A DNA stretch of 64,000 nucleotides from Isoetes taiwanensis. Lineage: Eukaryota > Streptophyta > Lycopodiopsida > Isoetales > Isoetaceae. Positions 60,061 through 64,000 of the stretch are shown in pieces. Every line of letters starts with the position of its first letter. Position 1 is the first letter of the stretch. The stretch lies in the NCBI GenBank assembly GCA_021234155.1, contig JAJEKV010000005.1:1304001-1368000 (forward strand), read 5' to 3'. The notes beneath the pieces are model-generated. The model did not search any database and had not been told where the DNA came from. It worked only from the letters and a program-made list of their open reading frames with translations. Both the position numbers and the translations under genes were made by a program.

Positions 60061-62461
60061 TCAATCAATCGGCTTATCTTCTAACATACGATCAAGATCA
60101 TTCATGTAATCATCATCAATTACAACAGGTGCATAATAACGAGTACGAGAACACGCAAACCGTAAAAACATTACGAAATTAAATCGACCTAAATAATTAA
60201 ATCGAGATAAAAACATTAACATAAAATCCCGAAAAAACTAACCGGGAATATTGAAATGTCATGAAGAGGGCGAGCGTAGCATCTAAATGAAGTGCGGCGG
60301 CCTTCTCGCATTGCCCCGGATAAACCGGCACTCAAAACGTCCTTACGTTTTTGAGGAAAATGAATGACAATAAGATTTACCAGAATTAAGGACCTCCATT
60401 GCAGATGCTTTCGCTACGACTCCACTCTGATCATACCTCTGGTATGCTTCACGACTCTTATGCCCAGTAATCTTCATTCCCACCTCAATTGGCACACCTG
60501 AAACACTCATCTGCGTAATTGCAGTGGTTCTACAACTCTTGTTGGTATAATTACCATCAATATGGCAGATTGTGACCATATCCTTCAACCAAGTGCCGAT
60601 TGTCTTTGAAGACACATGATTAACAGAATACCAAACATCCGTTCTAGGACGATTGATGGCCTGCAGGAACACAAATCTGCCACCATACTTATCCTTAACT
60701 TCATATTTTGGAAGTCTAAACTCTAACTGCTTCCAGCACTCAAGAACGTCAACTTCATAGCACCTAACTGGCTCTCGGAAGTCTTCGGGCTTACATTTAT
60801 TAATGCCTCCTTGCCAATTTTTACTGGTAGTCTCACAGTATTCCAAATAGTCTCTCACAAAGTCCTTTCCAATTGCAAATTGAAAGTCACGCACCTTGCA
60901 GAGTTCCACTCCTCCACGAATAAGAAATCGAGACATGCAATAGAAGCAAAACCTCTTACGAAGACCAAATTATTTGTTACTTGGTGTAAGCCGGGATGTG
61001 CGAATCTTGGCCTGATCCTCCTACTCAAGATATCAGACTTTTTTGAAACCGGAATAAAACCACCGGCCCGCGATTCCTCCATTGCAACCTCAATGCTCTC
61101 GAGCTTTGCAAAATTTGATATCACGGTGAGATATCAATCGATATCTCTTCTATTTTGGTATGCATCATCCTTGTATCTTGTGCACGACGCAAGATCCTAT
61201 TGAAACCTCGAAACAAATTCTGCAACCTGCAACATCAAACAGTAAATACAAAAATAAGAAATGATAAATGTTAATAATACAAGAAACAAAACTAATAAAT
61301 AAAATTTAAAATACTTACGAATCTGGAGGGTAACATTTTCCATCAAGACGACGCACTTGAAGCATGAATTCTTCCAAATTATTTGCAAGTTCTTCCAAAG
61401 AAATATCCTCAATTTTCTGCTCAATTCCCTTCCCAACATGTAGCCTCCAAGCATCAAATCTGCCCCTGACCCAATCATCTTTTGTCTCCCCTGAATTCTC
61501 AAAGCCAGAATTAACTCTACTCACAAGATCCGGGTCCAAACTAGTAATACCTCCAACTCTTAATGGCTTCTTTCCTTTCCGTTTATCTGTTCCCATTTCA
61601 ACCACACCTCTGCTACTCTCAACATCTTCTTTACCATCCTCTTCACTCCCATTCTCCATAGCCTCCGAGGAGGACTCTGAGAGAGAGAATGAGGGACACT
61701 CACTTTGCATAACCACACCTAACAAAAAAAAATACAAGTAAATAAACTAACAACAAAAACTAGCTAAAACTACTAACTACTAAACTAGACTACTAAAATA
61801 ACACAAAAACTAGTAAAATAAGTTTCTACCTGCATTTACATCGAAAATTGGAGCTCTGGGATAATCTGCATGTGCATTCCGACCTTCAGAATCTGCATGT
61901 TCATTTGCATGTTCATTTGCATGTGCATTTCCAGCTTCAGAATCGTCTGCATGCGCATTTCCACCTTCAGAATCATCTGCATGTGCATTCTGACCTTCAA
62001 GAACATCTGCATTTTCACCCTCCCTCCGGAATAATCGTACCGGCCAAAATCGTATAAAAAGAAAGCATAAATAACAAAATCGGAATCTTAAAACTACCTG
62101 TACCTTTGGCAACTGCTTCAGAAGCAAAACTCGAAAGATTGATGCCGGAATCTTGGTTTAGACCTGCAAAACCAAGAAAACTTAACGAAATACCAATAAT
62201 AAAACATACAATAATATAAAGACAGTTCAAACCTTTCCCATTGGATCCTAATACTGCAACTCCGTCCAAATGACACGCTGATAAAGCTAAGCAACAAAAA
62301 TCAGCTACAAGACTCCAAGAAGGCACAAAAAACTCCAAGAACGTAAAAACCAAGACACAAATGCCTTGAGAAACTTTCTGCCGAGCCAGCGCCTTAACAG
62401 ATCGAACAGAAAACCTCCTAGGATCGAGAGGCGGCCTCCCTGGACGCCAAGAAGACGCCAT
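60061..62461 (-). pseudogene. Crypton-type tyrosine recombinase (DUF3504-like) of element B
   Basis: Exons inferred on the minus strand. A start near 62461 (MASSWRPGRPPLDPRR). An exon about 62163-62098. A repeat exon to 61831 with EGGNAHADDSE units. 61722-61321, ending LQVRRLDGKCYPPDS at GTAAGT. 61233 onward, LFRGFNRILRRAQDTRMMHT. The catalytic part 60936-60343, then a last exon 60188-60061 ending EDKPID. The KCYPPDS segment and the following helical part match the N-terminal domain of Crypton and ZMYM/KCTD-like DUF3504 proteins. Within 60936-60343 the catalytic set is Arg7 (RGGVE), Arg136 (NKSCR, with Lys133 where His is common), His159 (TGHKS) and Tyr168 (QRYD). Frame changes between about 61127 and 60936 suggest recent damage or sequence error. 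It should cut and rejoin element ends. Confidence 0.75.
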
Positions 62462-62511
62462 GAAGCAGGGGAAAAAGGGGGCAAAAATATGCTCCCCTAT
62501 TTCTATATTGT

Positions 62512-62633
62512 AGGGGAAAGGAACTAGGGTTCCGAATTCCGGTCCAGCCGGTGACCCGCTCCCGGCTACCGCCCGATCGGCTTGAGGACCCACCACGGCT
62601 GGACGAGGTTCGGACCCCCTAGTTCCTTTCCCC
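62512..62633. repeat. Right-end hairpin of element B
   Basis: Arms at 62512-62550 and 62596-62633 (about 38 nt, roughly 80% paired; the outer 17 pairs are perfect). The inner part begins CCGGTGACCCGCTCCCGGCT (62548-62567), identical to element A, although the arms do not resemble those of A. Confidence 0.88.
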
Positions 62634-62638
62634 ACCTA

Positions 62639-63881
62639 ACAAACCTTTTGAGCCATGTTAATGCATATTTTAAATAGCCCCCTTCCTTGATCCACTTCAA
62701 TAAATTATGCAATATTCCAATCACCCTCGATGAAGGTTGAAGCCGTGGCAATAATCTTGTTCATCGGACTCATAAAAAACCACCTACATTCTACATTCTT
62801 TATTTGTGGCAAGGAGCTTAAATATAGACACATTTGAAGAGCGTGTGTTTGTCTTATTTTTATTTACTTTGAGTTCATCTGTACGAGAAAGACTTAATAT
62901 GCGAGTTGATGTTGTAGTATCAGAAGTTTTTCGCACACCTACATTTCTAGGAGCTAAGTTGTATTTCAAAGTTTTCATGACCTTTAACTGACTCCAAAAG
63001 TAGACACAGTTCACAGTAAGAAGTTGTATCTTCTAATATTTAATCCAAACTCGGATTTAAGTACCTATATTTGAATGGTCGATATGATAAATTTCTTTGT
63101 ATGTTTGTGTTCTTTGATGTTTGACAATGAAGAAGGGAAGATAAGATACGATTGGTAATGGGTGATAAACCAAGGGATACCAACGTATCCTTTTGGCCCT
63201 TGCATCATTACCAAAGTGATTTTCTAATGTTTATTTGATTGGTCGCAAGTACGTATGTTTCTTCACCTATTGTGTTTTTTCTACCTTGGATCTTTTGTCT
63301 ACTGCAAAGGAATTGTGGCATGGGACATGTAGTCGTGCAACTTTTACATCAGAAAGGCTTGAGAGGGGATGTGGTACTTGATAGCATCAAGTTTCTTTTG
63401 TTGGCTATATATGAAAATGCTTATAGTCTAGAATCTACTTAGACTAGTATAAAATAAGTATCTCATTCTATAGATAAATACAATGACTAATGTTGAGTAA
63501 TTTTGGATTATTAAGTAAGGATCGTAGTTTAAATTCATATCTTTTTAAGGTTCTTGAAAAGCGAGATAAAAGTAGTCATGCATCATCACCACATTGATAT
63601 TATGTACAAATACATTGATGCAAAGTTTCTCAACGAGTCTATTACTGTTAAGGTTTTTCCCTCAAACACCTTTTGGGGCGGGTTTTGTAATACTAGACAG
63701 TAATGCCCCCCCTCCCTCCCTCCCTCCCTCCCTCTATTCTATTATATTCTCTTGTGTGAAGATTTGGTCTATTAATAACACACTAGTCCTAGAACAAATA
63801 TGTCTTGAGTTCAAGGCCACCCAGAGTTGCACTCGGTGTAAGGTGATTGTGTGCATCATATGTTCTAGGGGATGTTGCTAA
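62639..63881. repeat. Segmental duplication, copy 2, right part
   Basis: Counterpart of 14695-14742 followed by 34752-35945, with the CACTA empty site at 62688-62690. No gene recognised. A CCCT microsatellite lies at about 63706-63734. Confidence 0.85.
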
Positions 63882-63905
63882 GTGGAATGACATAAAATTT
63901 GCTTG

Positions 63906-63945
<40 letters not shown>
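63906..63945. repeat. CT microsatellite
   Basis: An uninterrupted run of 20 CT units just past the end of the segmental duplication. Confidence 0.95.
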
Positions 63946-63949
<4 letters not shown>

Positions 63950-64000
63950 ATGTTGCTTGGCATCATTAACCACGCATCCCCGATCAAGCCGACATGGCCC

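Larger units (their letters stand above)
59460..62638. mobile_element. Element B: 3.2-kb Crypton-type element with terminal hairpin
   Basis: It splits CTGGCACCACAA from ACAAACCTTTTGAGCC in copy 2; copy 1 reads straight through at 14680-14700. ACAA is on both sides (59456-59459 and 62639-62642). The left end is TATAAAAAAGGGTCGCATAT; its inverted copy (ATATGCTCCCCTATTTCTAT, then ATTGT) precedes a palindrome (62512-62633) at the right edge. A small hairpin (AACACGGAATGG...CCAATTCCGTGTT) lies about 60 nt from the left end, in a block homologous to the left end of element A. 59660-59800 is repeats of ACTCCAGTTTCAAAC. The gene inside runs on the minus strand, starting next to the hairpin. Confidence 0.85.

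Overview
The window is nuclear DNA of a land plant, probably a large, repeat-rich, non-flowering plant genome (fern, lycophyte or bryophyte; this placement is inference). Evidence: GT-AG introns, plant-type L-lactate dehydrogenase, an L1-type plant LINE, a CACTA transposon, MITEs and very few intact genes. The only gene that looks intact is the lactate dehydrogenase at 58011-59060. Nothing suggests an organelle or bacterial origin.

Layout. 1-10162: two good exons of an unidentified gene (453-661), then T-rich and A-rich degenerate repeats, a tRNA-derived SINE, a retro-fragment and a broken Crypton-type tyrosine recombinase (9428-9750). 10163-14742 plus 34752-35945 is copy 1 of a segmental duplication; 56310-59459 plus 62639-63881 is copy 2. 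Each copy carries one LDH gene (copy 1 dead, copy 2 intact), and each serves as the empty-site control for insertions in the other. Copy 1 has gained a 176-bp MITE, element A (1.0 kb, inside LDH), element C (0.7 kb) and a 20-kb CACTA element. Copy 2 has gained a 305-bp PIF/Harbinger-like MITE and element B (3.2 kb). 36030-39330 holds LINE debris and a polyA retro-fragment; 39895-42010 a DNA-methyltransferase-like gene; 43570-55100 a GAATCT-rich minisatellite with 1.5-kb higher-order copies, split by a 6.6-kb LINE.

The most interesting system is elements A, B and C. Each has a left inverted repeat, a small left hairpin, a right inverted repeat, and then a long hairpin that forms the outermost right end. 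A and B are one family: both lie between ACAA repeats and share a hairpin core, yet their hairpin arms differ in sequence while staying self-complementary. B encodes a Crypton-type (DUF3504-like) tyrosine recombinase with the R...R-H-Y residues visible, which makes A look like its non-autonomous derivative. C has the same plan in a different sequence.

The second system is nested: the 20-kb CACTA element holds about six copies of a 1.1-kb satellite, and inside that array sits a 9.15-kb element (E) with 34-bp inverted repeats. E carries remains of a DDE-like transposase and of a ParB-like/DNA-methyltransferase gene, and is dotted with palindromes close to CTATGCGCGCATAG. A relative of its methyltransferase lies outside E at 41-42 kb. 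Many breaks in the satellite and in E fall at CG-rich sites, so either methylation-driven decay or consensus error should be considered before calling the frames dead.
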